The translations under genes were made by a program, and so were the position numbers. 64,000 nt of DNA. It comes from Thioclava sp. GXIMD2076 (GTDB taxonomy: Bacteria; Pseudomonadota; Alphaproteobacteria; Rhodobacterales; Rhodobacteraceae). Shown here piece by piece: positions 55,782 through 64,000 of this stretch. The stretch's first letter is position 1. Every line of letters starts with the position of its first letter. Under the pieces are notes generated by a model. That model did not search any database, was not told the DNA's origin, and worked only from the letters and a program-made list of their open reading frames with translations. The stretch lies in the NCBI RefSeq assembly GCF_037949795.1, contig NZ_CP149932.1, forward strand, positions 2,735,001 to 2,799,000, in the 5' to 3' direction.

Positions 55782-56107
55782 CACTCTGGCACAATCCGCG
55801 CTGCTCCAAATCCCGCGAGACCCTCGCGCTGCTGCAGGCGCGGGGCCATAGCCCCGAGATCCGTCTCTACCTGACAGATGCTCCCAGCCGCACCGAATTG
55901 GAGGCCGTCATCTCCAAGCTCGGCCAGAGCGCAGACACCCTTGTCCGCTGGAAAGACGCGAAGGGCCTGATCGAACGCGACGCGGATCACGACACGATCC
56001 TCGCCACGCTTGCCGAAAACCCGAAACTCATCGAGCGCCCGATCCTGATCACCGGTCAATCCGCGCGCCTCGGCCGCCCGCCCGAACAGGTGCTGGAAAT
56101 CCTCTGA
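55772..56107 (+). CDS. arsC: Arsenate reductase (ArsC/Spx-type, glutaredoxin-dependent)
   Basis: A 111-aa thioredoxin-fold protein with Cys11 in [12 protein letters not shown] and the C-terminal ERPILI stretch carrying the arsenate-binding Arg. It resembles the plasmid R773 ArsC class that uses glutaredoxin. No arsenite exporter or ArsR is adjacent; because it overlaps pyrD by 10 bases it may serve another thiol role. Three hairpins follow it. Confidence 0.88.
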   Translation: MALTLWHNPRCSKSRETLALLQARGHSPEIRLYLTDAPSRTELEAVISKLGQSADTLVRWKDAKGLIERDADHDTILATLAENPKLIERPILITGQSARLGRPPEQVLEIL

Positions 56108-56189
56108 TCTTCCAGCGTCCCTAAATATCCCGGGGTGAATGGCCCGGAACGGGCCAGAGGGGCAGCGCCCCTGTTCGACCCGATCGAAC
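56103..56189. repeat. Three consecutive hairpins after arsC, REP-like
   Basis: Back to back: GGCCCG-GAA-CGGGCC (56141-56155), AGGGGC-AGC-GCCCCT (56158-56172) and GTTCGA-CCCGA-TCGAAC (56173-56189). The preceding CCCTAAATATCCCGGGG (about 56119-56135) and the AGGGGCAGCGCCCCT core look, from memory, like short intergenic elements dispersed in Rhodobacterales genomes; I cannot confirm copy number here. Confidence 0.65.
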
Positions 56190-56266
56190 AAAACATCCGG
56201 ATCATTCAATTGGACCGATAAGCCAGTCTCCCCCATGATCAGGGCATCCCAGACGGAGGATGCCCC

Positions 56267-57262
56267 ATGATCGCGCAGAACCGCCCCACCCTTATACCGG
56301 GCCTTGCCCTCTGTGTCGCTGTTGCCGCAGTGGCGTTCGGGCTCCACACGCTGCCCGCCCTCTCGGCCTTCTCGCCCCTGATCCTTGCCATCATGCTGGG
56401 CATGGCCTTCAATACGCTGCGCCCGCTCTCTCCCTCCTGCGCGGAAGGCATCGCGTTCAGCCTACGCTATATCCTTCGCGCGGGCATCGTGCTTCTGGGC
56501 CTGCAGCTGACCTTCGGACAGGTGGCCGAGATAGGGGCCGGCGGGCTCGCAACCATCCTCCTCACATTGCTTGCGACCTTTTTCTTCACACGCTGGCTCG
56601 GGCGAGTGATGGGTGTCCCGCGCGGGCTCACCGATCTTATCGCAGCCGGCACGTCGATCTGCGGGGCTTCGGCGGTGATTGCCGTCAATACTGTCACCCG
56701 CGCGCGCGAGGAGGATGTGGCCTATGCCATCGCCTGCGTGACGGTCTTCGGCTCGGCCTCGATGCTGCTCATGCCGCTGCTCGCCCCGCTTACACCCCTC
56801 GGACCCAAAGCCTTCGGCATGTGGACAGGCGCCTCCATCCATGAGGTCGCGCAGGTCGTGGCGGCAAGCTTTCAGGGGGGCGATACAGCAGGGCATTTCG
56901 GGACTATTTCCAAGCTGACCCGCGTCATGATGCTGGCGCCGATGGTGCTTCTCCTCGGGATCGGCACGAGAAACAGAAATACCGGGCAGACAACCACCCC
57001 CGCAGGCGCTCCGGTGCCGTGGTTCGTTATGGGCTTTGTAGCGATGGTCGCCATTTCTTCCACTGGCTGGCTGCCCCCGCCCGTTGTCGAAGCCAGCAAA
57101 ACGATCGACCAGATTCTGCTGACCATCGCCCTGGCAGGAATGGGACTTTCGACCGATCTGCGTAAACTGGCGGCAGCCGGTCCCCGCCCCGCGCTGCTGG
57201 GGGGCGCCGCATGGCTCTTCATCTCGGGCGTCAGCCTGTTATTGATAACGCTCATCCAGTGA
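56267..57262 (+). CDS. YeiH/UPF0324 family putative sulfate exporter
   Basis: A 331-aa membrane protein of about ten spans. It has the family blocks SPLILAIMLGMAFNTL, GIVLLGLQLTFGQV, AAGTSICGASAVIAVNTV and GASIHEVAQVVAA. GGAGG before the ATG supports the start. YeiH proteins are conserved putative exporters of sulfate or related anions, only loosely characterised. A LysR regulator follows 17 bp downstream on the same strand, in the familiar YeiE-YeiH pairing. Confidence 0.88.
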   Translation: MIAQNRPTLIPGLALCVAVAAVAFGLHTLPALSAFSPLILAIMLGMAFNTLRPLSPSCAEGIAFSLRYILRAGIVLLGLQLTFGQVAEIGAGGLATILLTLLATFFFTRWLGRVMGVPRGLTDLIAAGTSICGASAVIAVNTVTRAREEDVAYAIACVTVFGSASMLLMPLLAPLTPLGPKAFGMWTGASIHEVAQVVAASFQGGDTAGHFGTISKLTRVMMLAPMVLLLGIGTRNRNTGQTTTPAGAPVPWFVMGFVAMVAISSTGWLPPPVVEASKTIDQILLTIALAGMGLSTDLRKLAAAGPRPALLGGAAWLFISGVSLLLITLIQ

Positions 57263-57278
57263 CAGAAAGGCATGCGCC

Positions 57279-58169
57279 ATGACCCTCGACCAGCTTCGGA
57301 TCTTTCTGGCGGTGGCCGAACGCGAGCATATCACCCGTGCGGCAGAGGCGCTCAACTTGACCCCGAGCGCCACCAGTTCGGCGATCTCGGCGCTCGAAAC
57401 CCGCCATGCGGTGAGGCTCTTCGACAGGATTGGGCGGCGCATTGTGCTCAGCGATGCCGGACGCCATTTCCTGCCCGAGGCCCGCAGGCTACTGGCTCAT
57501 GCCGCCCGGACCGAGCGGGTGCTGGAGGATCTGGCGGGGCTTGCGCAAGGCCATCTGCGGCTCATCGCCAGCCAGACAGCGGGCACATACTGGCTGCCGC
57601 CGCTGCTGGCACGCTACCGGCAGGCCTATCCGGGGATCACGCTCGATATCCGGCTGAGCAATTCCGTGACCGCGGCGCGGGCCGTGCGCGATCTCGAGGC
57701 GGATCTGGCGGTGATCGAGGACGCGTGCCATGACGATCTGCTTCTCATCGAGCCGCTGGTGCGCGACCGGATGATGCTTGTGCGCGCCAAGGCGCAAGCG
57801 GGCCAACCTCTGGACCCGCGGACGCAGGACTGGGTGCTGCGCGAGCACGGCTCCGGCACACGCGCCATTTTCGACCGCTGGCTCGAGAGCCAGAACATCG
57901 CCCCCGCCGATCTGAGCCCCTCGCTGGAGCTGCCCTCCAACGAGGCCGTGCGGGCAGCGGTCGAGGCGGATGCTGGCGCGAGTATCCTCTCCGAGATGGT
58001 GGTAGCCTCTTCGGTGGCGGCAGGACGGCTTGACTGCGTGGCGCTCGATCTGGCCCCACGCCCCTTTTCGCTCCTGCGTCACCGCGAACGTCCCTTTACC
58101 CGCGCCGAGGCCGCGCTTGCTGCCATTCTGCGCGGCAAAACAGGTGGTGGAACAGCAACGCGGAGCTAG
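57279..58169 (+). CDS. LysR-type regulator linked to the YeiH exporter
   Basis: A 296-aa LysR regulator. The N-terminal winged HTH spans MTLDQLRIFLAVAE, ITRAAEALNLTPSATSSAISALE. The effector domain runs from about residue 90. It resembles YeiE/CysB-like regulators that control sulfite, sulfate or amino-acid genes. It is placed after its likely target, not divergent from it as is common, so autoregulation from an upstream promoter is possible. Confidence 0.9.
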   Translation: MTLDQLRIFLAVAEREHITRAAEALNLTPSATSSAISALETRHAVRLFDRIGRRIVLSDAGRHFLPEARRLLAHAARTERVLEDLAGLAQGHLRLIASQTAGTYWLPPLLARYRQAYPGITLDIRLSNSVTAARAVRDLEADLAVIEDACHDDLLLIEPLVRDRMMLVRAKAQAGQPLDPRTQDWVLREHGSGTRAIFDRWLESQNIAPADLSPSLELPSNEAVRAAVEADAGASILSEMVVASSVAAGRLDCVALDLAPRPFSLLRHRERPFTRAEAALAAILRGKTGGGTATRS

Positions 58170-58275
58170 AATCCCCGTGAAATCCAGCATGTTCCTGCCC
58201 ATTCACAGGATCTTCTGTTGCGCTTTGCCGAAATCGCCGCACTTATCGGGCTGAGCACGATATCCGGAGCATTTG

Positions 58276-59886
58276 ATGACAGATTCTCACCCCTCCCGCC
58301 GTCAGGTCCTCGCCTCCGCCCTCGGGACCGGCGCCTTTTTCCTTCTGCCCGAGCTGGCGCGCGCCCAGAGCGACGAAATTGCCCACGGCATGGCGCTCGG
58401 TCAAGCCGAGCCCTTCTCCTATGACATGCTGCGCGACATGGCCCGCGACCTCTCCAAAGGTCCCTATAACGCGATGAAGGTGGCCGACCCCGAGATCATC
58501 CAAGCCATCGATTATGACGCGCATGGCAAGATCAAGTTCCGCAAGGATCATGCGCTCTGGGGCAATGGCGATGATTACCCCGTGCATTTCTTCTTCCCCG
58601 GCAAGTATTTCCCCGATCCGGTGCACATCTATTCGGTGAACGGCAACATGGCAAGCGAGGTGCCGTTCTCCAAAGACTACTTCACCATTCCCCAAGACAG
58701 CCCTGCGCAGAACCTGCATAACACCGAAGGCTTTGCGGGCTTCTCGGTGCAGGACCGCAAACATAATGCCGACTGGATGGCCTTCCTTGGGGCCTCCTAC
58801 TGGCGCACGGCGGGCTACTCGGGACAGTTCGGCCTGTCCGTGCGAGGCCTTGCGCTCGATACGGCGGTGGCCCAGGGCCCCGAGGAATTCCCCCGTTTCA
58901 CCCGGTTCTGGCTCGAAGAGCCGGAAGATGGCAGCTTTGTCACCTATGCGCTTCTCGAAAGCCCGCGTGCGACCGGTGCCTACCGGATCGTCTCGCGTCT
59001 GGGCGGCGGGGTCGTGCAGGATGTCTCGGCCGATATCTTCCTGCGCGGCGATGTGAACCGGCTCGGGATCGCGCCGCTGACCTCGATGTACTGGTTTGGC
59101 AAACATGACCGTCAGGTGTCCCCCGACTGGCGCCCCGAGGTGCATGACAGCGACGGGCTGGAAATCCATACCGGCAGCGGCGAGAAGATCTGGCGACCGC
59201 TGAACAACCCGCCGCGCGTGATGGCCAACAGCTTCCATTCGCCCAATGTCAAAGGCTTCGGCCTTGCACAGCGCGAACGCGATTTTGCGCAATATCAGGA
59301 TGATGGTGTTTTCTACGAGAAACGGGCCACCGCATGGATCGAGCCGAAAGAGGGTTGGGGCGAAGGGGCTGTGACCCTCATCGAGATCCCGACAGATGAC
59401 GAGACCATGGATAATATCGTGGCCTTCTGGACCCCCTCGGACGCAGCCACCACCGGCACCGAGTTCAACGTGAATTACACGCTGAGCTGGGTGAAGGATG
59501 TGCCGGTGCCGCGCGAGAAGGCGCAGTTCACTGCGATCCGGATCGGCACTGGTGGTGTGCCCGGACAGGACCGCCCCGCCAACACGGTGAAGATCGTCTG
59601 CGATCTGGACAGCACCGGCCTGCAGGGGCTGAGCCGCGCCGACGGGCTGGAACCCAATGTCACCACCTCGGCGGGCGAGATCTCGATGCAGACCGCCTTC
59701 CCCGTGGTGGGTGCCGATTATTGGCGCGCGATCTTCGATCTCGATTTCTCGGCTATCGCGGCGGATAATAACGATCCGATCGACCTGCGCGTCTATGTGG
59801 ACAACAAAGGCGAGGCGATGACCGAGACGCTGATTTTGCAGCTCTTCCCCTCGCAGCTGCGCGAATTGCTGGCCAGCCACGGCTGA
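58276..59886 (+). CDS. Glucan biosynthesis protein OpgG/OpgD with Tat signal
   Basis: A 536-aa periplasmic protein that shapes osmoregulated glucans. A twin-arginine signal opens it (SRRQVLASALGTGAFFLLPELARA, residues about 8-31), so it is probably exported folded by the TatABC encoded at 17.8-19.4 kb. MdoG-fold regions include ALWGNGDDYPVHFFFPGKY, FRKDHALWG and FPRFTRFWLEEP. GGAG precedes the ATG at 58276. No opgH glycosyltransferase lies in the window. Tat export suggests the OpgD-type branch. Confidence 0.9.
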   Translation: MTDSHPSRRQVLASALGTGAFFLLPELARAQSDEIAHGMALGQAEPFSYDMLRDMARDLSKGPYNAMKVADPEIIQAIDYDAHGKIKFRKDHALWGNGDDYPVHFFFPGKYFPDPVHIYSVNGNMASEVPFSKDYFTIPQDSPAQNLHNTEGFAGFSVQDRKHNADWMAFLGASYWRTAGYSGQFGLSVRGLALDTAVAQGPEEFPRFTRFWLEEPEDGSFVTYALLESPRATGAYRIVSRLGGGVVQDVSADIFLRGDVNRLGIAPLTSMYWFGKHDRQVSPDWRPEVHDSDGLEIHTGSGEKIWRPLNNPPRVMANSFHSPNVKGFGLAQRERDFAQYQDDGVFYEKRATAWIEPKEGWGEGAVTLIEIPTDDETMDNIVAFWTPSDAATTGTEFNVNYTLSWVKDVPVPREKAQFTAIRIGTGGVPGQDRPANTVKIVCDLDSTGLQGLSRADGLEPNVTTSAGEISMQTAFPVVGADYWRAIFDLDFSAIAADNNDPIDLRVYVDNKGEAMTETLILQLFPSQLRELLASHG

Positions 59887-59915
59887 GCCACGCCGATCAG
59901 GACACACCACCACAT

Positions 59916-59941
59916 AAAGGGAGGCGAAGGCCTCCCTTTTT
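59916..59941 (+). terminator. Rho-independent terminator of opgG
   Basis: AAAGGGAGGC/GCCTCCCTTT arms with a GAAG loop are followed by TTTTTCT. It lies 30 bp past the opgG stop, between convergent genes. Confidence 0.88.
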
Positions 59942-59955
59942 CTATGCCCGACATG

Positions 59956-60426
59956 TCAGACGGGGCGGGCCTGCGCCGCAAAACACCCCGCCTTGGCATA
60001 ATGCAAATGGACATAGGCGACAGCCTCATTACCCGCGAAGATCCCTGCAAGCGCCGTATGAAGATCCGCACCTGAAACGAGATCGGGCTCGAGCATCATA
60101 TCACCATGATCGAAGGGCCGGATGGAAATCAGCCGGTGGCGCAGCGCCTGTGGCACCTCCCCCACCTGCGGCTGGGCACGCGCCACGCCCTCACGCACGA
60201 AGATCGCGTGAGAAGCGCGATAAGGGGTCTGGGCCGGTTGATGTTCGTAATTGAGCAAAAGGACCGTCTCGCCTGCCCGCGCATCCTCAAGGCTGACACG
60301 GCACGGGAGGGCGTCGCGCTCGGTCACCCGCATCCGGCAGATCCGGCGCGTGGCAAGCGCCTCGTCAGTTATCTGGAACAGTTCGACAAAGGGTTCGACG
60401 GGAAGGGCATGGATCTGGAAAGGCAT
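59956..60426 (-). CDS. DUF1203 family protein
   Basis: A 156-aa soluble protein with DUF1203 features: FVELFQITDEALATRRICRMRV near the start, GETVLLLNYEHQPAQTPYRASHAIFV in the middle, and the C-terminal NEAVAYVHLHYAKAGCFAAQ. The family function is unknown. It stands alone, 85 bp after the VOC protein gene on the same strand. Confidence 0.85.
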   Translation of the reverse strand: MPFQIHALPVEPFVELFQITDEALATRRICRMRVTERDALPCRVSLEDARAGETVLLLNYEHQPAQTPYRASHAIFVREGVARAQPQVGEVPQALRHRLISIRPFDHGDMMLEPDLVSGADLHTALAGIFAGNEAVAYVHLHYAKAGCFAAQARPV

Positions 60427-60511
60427 CGGGGTCTCCGTGGATATGACACGGAGACCTTAGCCCCTACGCCCGCAGCTGGCCGACCCGAAACCTGTGCAAA
60501 GACCTCATCTA

Positions 60512-60904
60512 TCAAGAGGTCTCGTAAAGTTCCAAGGGCAGCCCGTCGGGGTCCTGGAAGAAGGTAAAACGCGCATTGGTGAACTCGTCTACACGGACGG
60601 GTTCGACCTCGACCCCGTGCTCCTGAAGGCGGGCACACCACGCATCCAGATCATCCACGGCAAAGGCCAGATGGCGCAGACCCTGCGCCTCGGGGCGCGT
60701 GGGACGCGCAGGAGCATTCGGGAAGGTAAACAGCTCGATCTGCACGCCCCCCTCCATGCCGAGATCCAGCTTCCAGCTTTGGCGCGCCTCGCGATAGGTC
60801 TCGGCGATGACGGACATTCCAAGCACTTCCGTATAGAAGTGCTTGGAACGCGGATAGTCCGAGGCGATCACCGCCACATGGTGCGGACGCAGCCGGTCGC
60901 TCAT
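60512..60904 (-). CDS. VOC family (glyoxalase-like) protein
   Basis: A 130-aa single vicinal-oxygen-chelate domain related to YaeR/SMU1112c. Metal-binding positions His8/9 (LRPHHVAVIA), Glu (VQIELF), His (GLRHLAFAVDD) and a C-terminal Glu (LPLELYE) are present. The substrate is unknown. Its start overlaps the DUF808 stop by four bases. An internal 13-bp perfect inverted repeat lies near codons 19-29. Confidence 0.88.
   Translation of the reverse strand: MSDRLRPHHVAVIASDYPRSKHFYTEVLGMSVIAETYREARQSWKLDLGMEGGVQIELFTFPNAPARPTRPEAQGLRHLAFAVDDLDAWCARLQEHGVEVEPVRVDEFTNARFTFFQDPDGLPLELYETS
60817..60848. repeat. 13-bp perfect inverted repeat inside the VOC gene
   Basis: TTCCAAGCACTTC and GAAGTGCTTGGAA are separated by CGTATA. 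The hairpin lies inside the coding sequence, over the codons for SKHFYTEVLG. Confidence 0.85.
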
Positions 60905-61878
60905 GCGGCACCCTTCTTCGAGAAGAGGCCAAAGACCGGCTTGATGACGAAGGTCGCCAACGGGATCATCAGCACCAGCCCGAAGACCAGACCGAAGATA
61001 CCGTCGAAGAAGGCGGTCACCGCCCAGGACACCAGGCCCTTCAGGCTCTCGCCCACATGTTCAGACACCGTCTCGGCCTGATGGTGGATCCAGTCATAGG
61101 GGGCCGGGAAGCCCAGCTCGGCGATCCCGTGCAACAGGATATTGCCGCCGACCCAGATCATCGCCGCCGTGCCCACGATGAGCAATGCCTTCATGAACAC
61201 CGGCATGAAATGCAGGATACCGCGGCCAAAGGCACGGGTACCCGAGAGTTTCGCGTTTTCGGCAAGCCAGAGCCCCACATCATCGGCCTTCACGATGATC
61301 GCGACGCCGCCATAGACAAGCGCCGTGATCCCCACCGCCACAAGCGCCAGCGTGATCGCCTCCATCCAGATCGGATCGCCCTCAGGCAGCGCCGAAAGCG
61401 CGATGGTCATAATCTCGGCGGAGAGGATGAAATCGGTTTTCACCGCGCCTTTCACCTTTTTCTCCTCGAGATGGGCGCTGTTCTGTTTGCCGCCTGCTGT
61501 CTCCTCGGAGCCGTGATCCTCGGAGGGGTGGAACAGATGCCAGATCTTTTCCGCACCCTCGAAGCACAGATAGGCCCCCCCCAGCATCAGAAGCGGCGTG
61601 ATCGCCCAGGGCGCGAAGCTCGACAGGATCAGCGCCAGAGGCAGCAGGATCAGAAGCTTGTTGCGGATCGACCCGAGCGCGATTTTGCCCACGATCGGTA
61701 ATTCCCGCGCGGGCGCGAAGCCATGGACATATTTCGGCGTCACCGCCGCATCATCGATCAGCGCGCCTGCGGCTTTCGCACCCGCCTTGGTTGCCTGAGC
61801 GGCCACGTCATCGACGGAGGCCGCCGCCACCTTGGCGATACCCGCCACATCATCCAGAAGCGCCAGAAGGCCGCTCAT
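60901..61878 (-). CDS. DUF808 (YedI) family membrane protein
   Basis: A 325-aa protein with the family opening [23 protein letters not shown]. It continues with [15 protein letters not shown] and [21 protein letters not shown], and has about six to eight spans with [19 protein letters not shown]. The function is not established. GGAGAG precedes the ATG at 61878. Its end overlaps the VOC start, so the two form an operon. Confidence 0.88.
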   Translation of the reverse strand: MSGLLALLDDVAGIAKVAAASVDDVAAQATKAGAKAAGALIDDAAVTPKYVHGFAPARELPIVGKIALGSIRNKLLILLPLALILSSFAPWAITPLLMLGGAYLCFEGAEKIWHLFHPSEDHGSEETAGGKQNSAHLEEKKVKGAVKTDFILSAEIMTIALSALPEGDPIWMEAITLALVAVGITALVYGGVAIIVKADDVGLWLAENAKLSGTRAFGRGILHFMPVFMKALLIVGTAAMIWVGGNILLHGIAELGFPAPYDWIHHQAETVSEHVGESLKGLVSWAVTAFFDGIFGLVFGLVLMIPLATFVIKPVFGLFSKKGAA

Positions 61879-62087
61879 ATGTCTCTCCACTCTCATTATC
61901 CGCCATGCGGGCCTCAAACCATCAGAGTATGGTCTCACCCGCGCAGGCGCAACGCGCTAAACCCGTATGCGGGTCCACAATTCATCCTTGCCCTTGCAGC
62001 GCCCCGCGATATGTTCCACAACTCGATCTGACATGCTGTGCGCCGCAAAGCAGCAAGACAGCGGCGACCAAAAGAAAGGTGCCCGAA

Positions 62088-63059
62088 ATGCTCGATATGA
62101 ATGCAAAACCCACCGAAGAGATCGATGTCCGCGAGGTCTTCGGAATTGACAGCGATATGAAGGTCAAGGGATTTGCCGAGCGCACCGACCGCGTGCCGGA
62201 AATCGACCCGACCTACAAATTCGACCGCGATACCACGCTGGCCGTGTTGGCAGGCTTTGCCTATAACCGCCGCGTCATGATTCAAGGCTATCACGGCACG
62301 GGAAAATCCACCCATATCGAGCAGATCGCCGCGCGGCTGAACTGGCCCTGTGTGCGCGTCAACCTCGACAGCCATGTCAGCCGGATCGACCTGATCGGGA
62401 AAGATGCGATCAAGCTGGTGGATGGCAAGCAGGTTACCGTGTTCCACGAGGGCATCCTGCCGTGGTCGCTGCGCAATCCGACCGCGATCATTTTCGACGA
62501 ATATGATGCAGGCCGCGCCGATGTGATGTTCGTGATCCAACGTATTCTGGAAGCAGAGGGCAAGCTGACTCTGCTGGACCAGAACGAGGTAATCACGCCG
62601 AATCCCTATTTCCGCCTCTTCGCCACCGCGAATACCGTGGGTCTGGGCGACACGACCGGCCTCTATCACGGCACCCAGCAGATCAACCAGGGCCAGATGG
62701 ACCGCTGGTCGCTGGTGGCCACGCTGAACTATCTCAGCCACGATGCCGAGGCCGCGATCGTCCTGTCGAAGAACCCCAATTACAACAACGAGGCAGGCCG
62801 CAAGACCATCAGCCAGATGGTGCATGTGGCCGACCTCACCCGCACGGCCTTCATGAATGGCGACCTGTCCACCGTCATGAGCCCGCGGACCGTCATCGCA
62901 TGGGCGCAGAACGCGCGCATCTTCAACGACGTGGGCTATGCGTTCCGCCTGACCTTCCTCAATAAATGCGACGAACTCGAGCGCCAGACCGTGGCCGAGT
63001 TCTACCAGCGCCTGTTCGATGAGGAACTGCCCGAGAGCGCGGCCTCGATCGCGATCTGA
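62088..63059 (+). CDS. cobS: Aerobic cobaltochelatase subunit CobS
   Basis: AAA+ motor subunit that inserts cobalt into hydrogenobyrinate diamide with CobT and CobN in the aerobic B12 pathway. The 323-aa protein has [16 protein letters not shown], Walker [10 protein letters not shown], Walker [15 protein letters not shown] and [21 protein letters not shown] at 62088 follows AAAGGTG. cobT, which usually follows cobS in alphaproteobacteria, is absent: a terminator and a small lipoprotein gene come next. Confidence 0.95.
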   Translation: MLDMNAKPTEEIDVREVFGIDSDMKVKGFAERTDRVPEIDPTYKFDRDTTLAVLAGFAYNRRVMIQGYHGTGKSTHIEQIAARLNWPCVRVNLDSHVSRIDLIGKDAIKLVDGKQVTVFHEGILPWSLRNPTAIIFDEYDAGRADVMFVIQRILEAEGKLTLLDQNEVITPNPYFRLFATANTVGLGDTTGLYHGTQQINQGQMDRWSLVATLNYLSHDAEAAIVLSKNPNYNNEAGRKTISQMVHVADLTRTAFMNGDLSTVMSPRTVIAWAQNARIFNDVGYAFRLTFLNKCDELERQTVAEFYQRLFDEELPESAASIAI

Positions 63060-63098
63060 TCGCCTTGAGCGCGGCCCTCACAGGGCCTGAAAATCTGG

Positions 63099-63128
63099 AA
63101 AGCCGGGGCCTCTGCTCCGGCTTTTTTT
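63099..63128 (+). terminator. Rho-independent terminator of cobS
   Basis: AAAGCCGG...CCGGCTTT followed by seven T, about 40 bp past the cobS stop. Confidence 0.88.
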
Positions 63129-63163
63129 ACGGTTTGGAAAGCAAAACCGGCGAAGCTCTGCGC

Positions 63164-63451
63164 ATGATGATTTACATGCGCCTTGCCCTCAGTCTCTCTA
63201 TCGCCGGTCTTCTGGCCGCCTGCGAGCCACAATATGCGGCCCGCGATGTTCTGCGCGAATGCCAGACACTCTATCTCGAAAACGATCGGTTTACCGATGC
63301 CAATCTGGCCTCCGAAGCCATGAATGGCTATCGCGGTCCGCATGTGCCCTCGATGCATGCGATGCTGATCCCGCAGAAAAGCTACAAGCCCCGCAAGGTC
63401 GAGCAATGTGACGAGATCCTTGTGCTGGAACGTCGCCTGCCCGGACGCTAA
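63164..63451 (+). CDS. Small lipoprotein, about 92-95 aa
   Basis: A short protein with a lipoprotein signal: MRLALSLSIAGLLAACEP, with the lipobox LLAAC placing Cys as the lipidated residue. The mature part is about 75 aa with three more Cys/His-rich spots (RECQTLY, EQCDEIL). Starts at 63164 or 63176 are both possible and neither has a strong ribosome binding site. The function is unknown. It sits between two terminators, so it is transcribed alone. Confidence 0.7.
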   Translation: MMIYMRLALSLSIAGLLAACEPQYAARDVLRECQTLYLENDRFTDANLASEAMNGYRGPHVPSMHAMLIPQKSYKPRKVEQCDEILVLERRLPGR

Positions 63452-63463
63452 CGCGCATCGAAA

Positions 63464-63488
63464 AAGGGTCCGGAAGCACCGGACCCTT
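63464..63488 (+). terminator. Rho-independent terminator after the lipoprotein gene
   Basis: AAGGGTCCGG/CCGGACCCTT with an AAGCA loop. It lies between the lipoprotein gene and the convergent partial FMN reductase gene. Confidence 0.82.
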
Positions 63489-63512
63489 GCTCGTTGACTG
63501 CGGCGCTCGGCC

Positions 63513-64000
63513 TCAGCCCTGAAGCGCGGGCTTCGTCAGGTTGCCCCAGAACTCCATATCGCCCAGCAGCTCGTCCAGCGTGGGGTCGATATGATCGGGG
63601 AAGGCTTTGGCGTCCCGCTCGGTCATATTGGCAAAGAAATCCGCCCCCGCGATATGGACCGCGCCGCGCACCGGCACCATGCCGAAATTGATCGCGATCA
63701 CACGCAGATGCTCGGCGGCGCGCATCGCCCCCGACGGACCGTAGCCCACGATCCCCAGCGGCTTGCGACGCCAGCCAGTATAGGCGTAATCGAAGGCGTT
63801 TTTCAGAACACCCGGGATCGAGTGGTTATATTCGGGCGTGACCACGATGAACCCGTCATAGCCCTTCAGAAGATCGTTCCATTTACCCTTCGCGCCCCCT
63901 TCGGGCTCGGAATAGGCCGGTGCCATCGATTCCTCGAAATGCGGCAGCAGATGGTCACGCAGGTCGATCAGATCGAACTGGAACGCCTGACGGTTGGCGG
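63513..64000 (-). CDS. NADPH-dependent FMN reductase (partial, starts beyond the window)
   Basis: The 3' part of a flavodoxin-like reductase: VTPEYNHSIPGVLKNAFDYAY and GYGPSGAMRAAEHLRVI are family blocks. The frame stays open to the right edge (upstream residues include QFDLIDLRDHLLPHFEE), so the N-terminal FMN loop lies outside. It is a paralogue of the gene at 35876. Confidence 0.9.
   Translation of the reverse strand, partial: ANRQAFQFDLIDLRDHLLPHFEESMAPAYSEPEGGAKGKWNDLLKGYDGFIVVTPEYNHSIPGVLKNAFDYAYTGWRRKPLGIVGYGPSGAMRAAEHLRVIAINFGMVPVRGAVHIAGADFFANMTERDAKAFPDHIDPTLDELLGDMEFWGNLTKPALQG

Noticed and set aside
1..64000. CRISPR arrays, insertion sequences, prophage or toxin-antitoxin pairs
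   Set aside because: I looked for spaced direct repeats, transposase motifs and small paired genes and found none that hold up.

Overview
The window is a stretch of ordinary chromosome from an alphaproteobacterium. It is GC-rich, densely packed and mostly short operons, and it fits the Rhodobacterales (Paracoccaceae) best. Lines of evidence are a CycH-type ccmI, cobS of the aerobic cobaltochelatase, the heterotetrameric sarcosine oxidase set soxB-soxD-soxA-soxG, a VPLPA-CTERM surface protein, a stand-alone Hint-domain protein, a DUF1289 protein, a SqrR/BigR-type repressor, and an RNase E with a long charged insertion in its S1 domain. The genus cannot be fixed from the sequence alone. I see no rRNA, tRNA, CRISPR array, transposase, integrase or phage gene, so nothing marks a mobile island.

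Layout. 0.6-3.1 kb (minus): psd-pssA for phosphatidylethanolamine synthesis and a TPR-methyltransferase. 3.2-8.7 kb: tusA-like gene, ccdA, rplM-rpsI and rne with a long structured leader. 8.8-13.9 kb (minus): purC-purS-purQ followed closely by dctB-dctD. 14.1-19.4 kb: an MprF-like lipid aminoacyl transferase/flippase, a 52-aa membrane peptide, an HTH-AAA protein and tatA-tatB-tatC. 19.6-25.5 kb: MarC, an aspartic protease, a thiol-switch ArsR repressor, serS, a TspO-like protein and the VPLPA-CTERM protein. 25.7-32.6 kb (minus): yfgM-like, bamB and der, then an Atm1-type exporter and a LysM protein. 32.7-37 kb: LOG protein, RarD-like permease, host-attachment protein, sodB, FMN reductase and cytochrome b561. 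37.1-42.6 kb (minus): the sarcosine oxidase operon with an extra 53-aa membrane peptide. 42.8-45 kb: ccmI-ruvX-DUF1289. 45-54 kb: orphan ABC ATPase, degenerate SDR, Hint protein, Rho-N/SAP peptide, prfC, OsmC, glycerate kinase and 5'-nucleotidase. 54.3-64 kb: DUF952-pyrD-arsC, a YeiH/LysR pair, a Tat-exported OpgG, small enzymes, a DUF808 protein, cobS, a lipoprotein and a partial FMN reductase.

Recurring themes are envelope biogenesis and export (psd/pssA, mprF, Tat, BamB, OpgG, 5'-nucleotidase), thiol and redox chemistry (CcdA, TusA, CcmI, SqrR-like, OsmC, ArsC, SodB) and one-carbon/methylamine metabolism (sarcosine oxidase). Nothing here is convincingly a wholly new multi-gene system. The best leads are smaller: a DctD whose AAA+ domain lacks the sigma-54 contact loop GAFTGA; the HTH fused to a DUF815 ATPase beside tat; small membrane peptides with strong ribosome binding sites (16492-16650 and 41017-41178); the rne leader; and a row of three hairpins after arsC that looks like a dispersed repeat.
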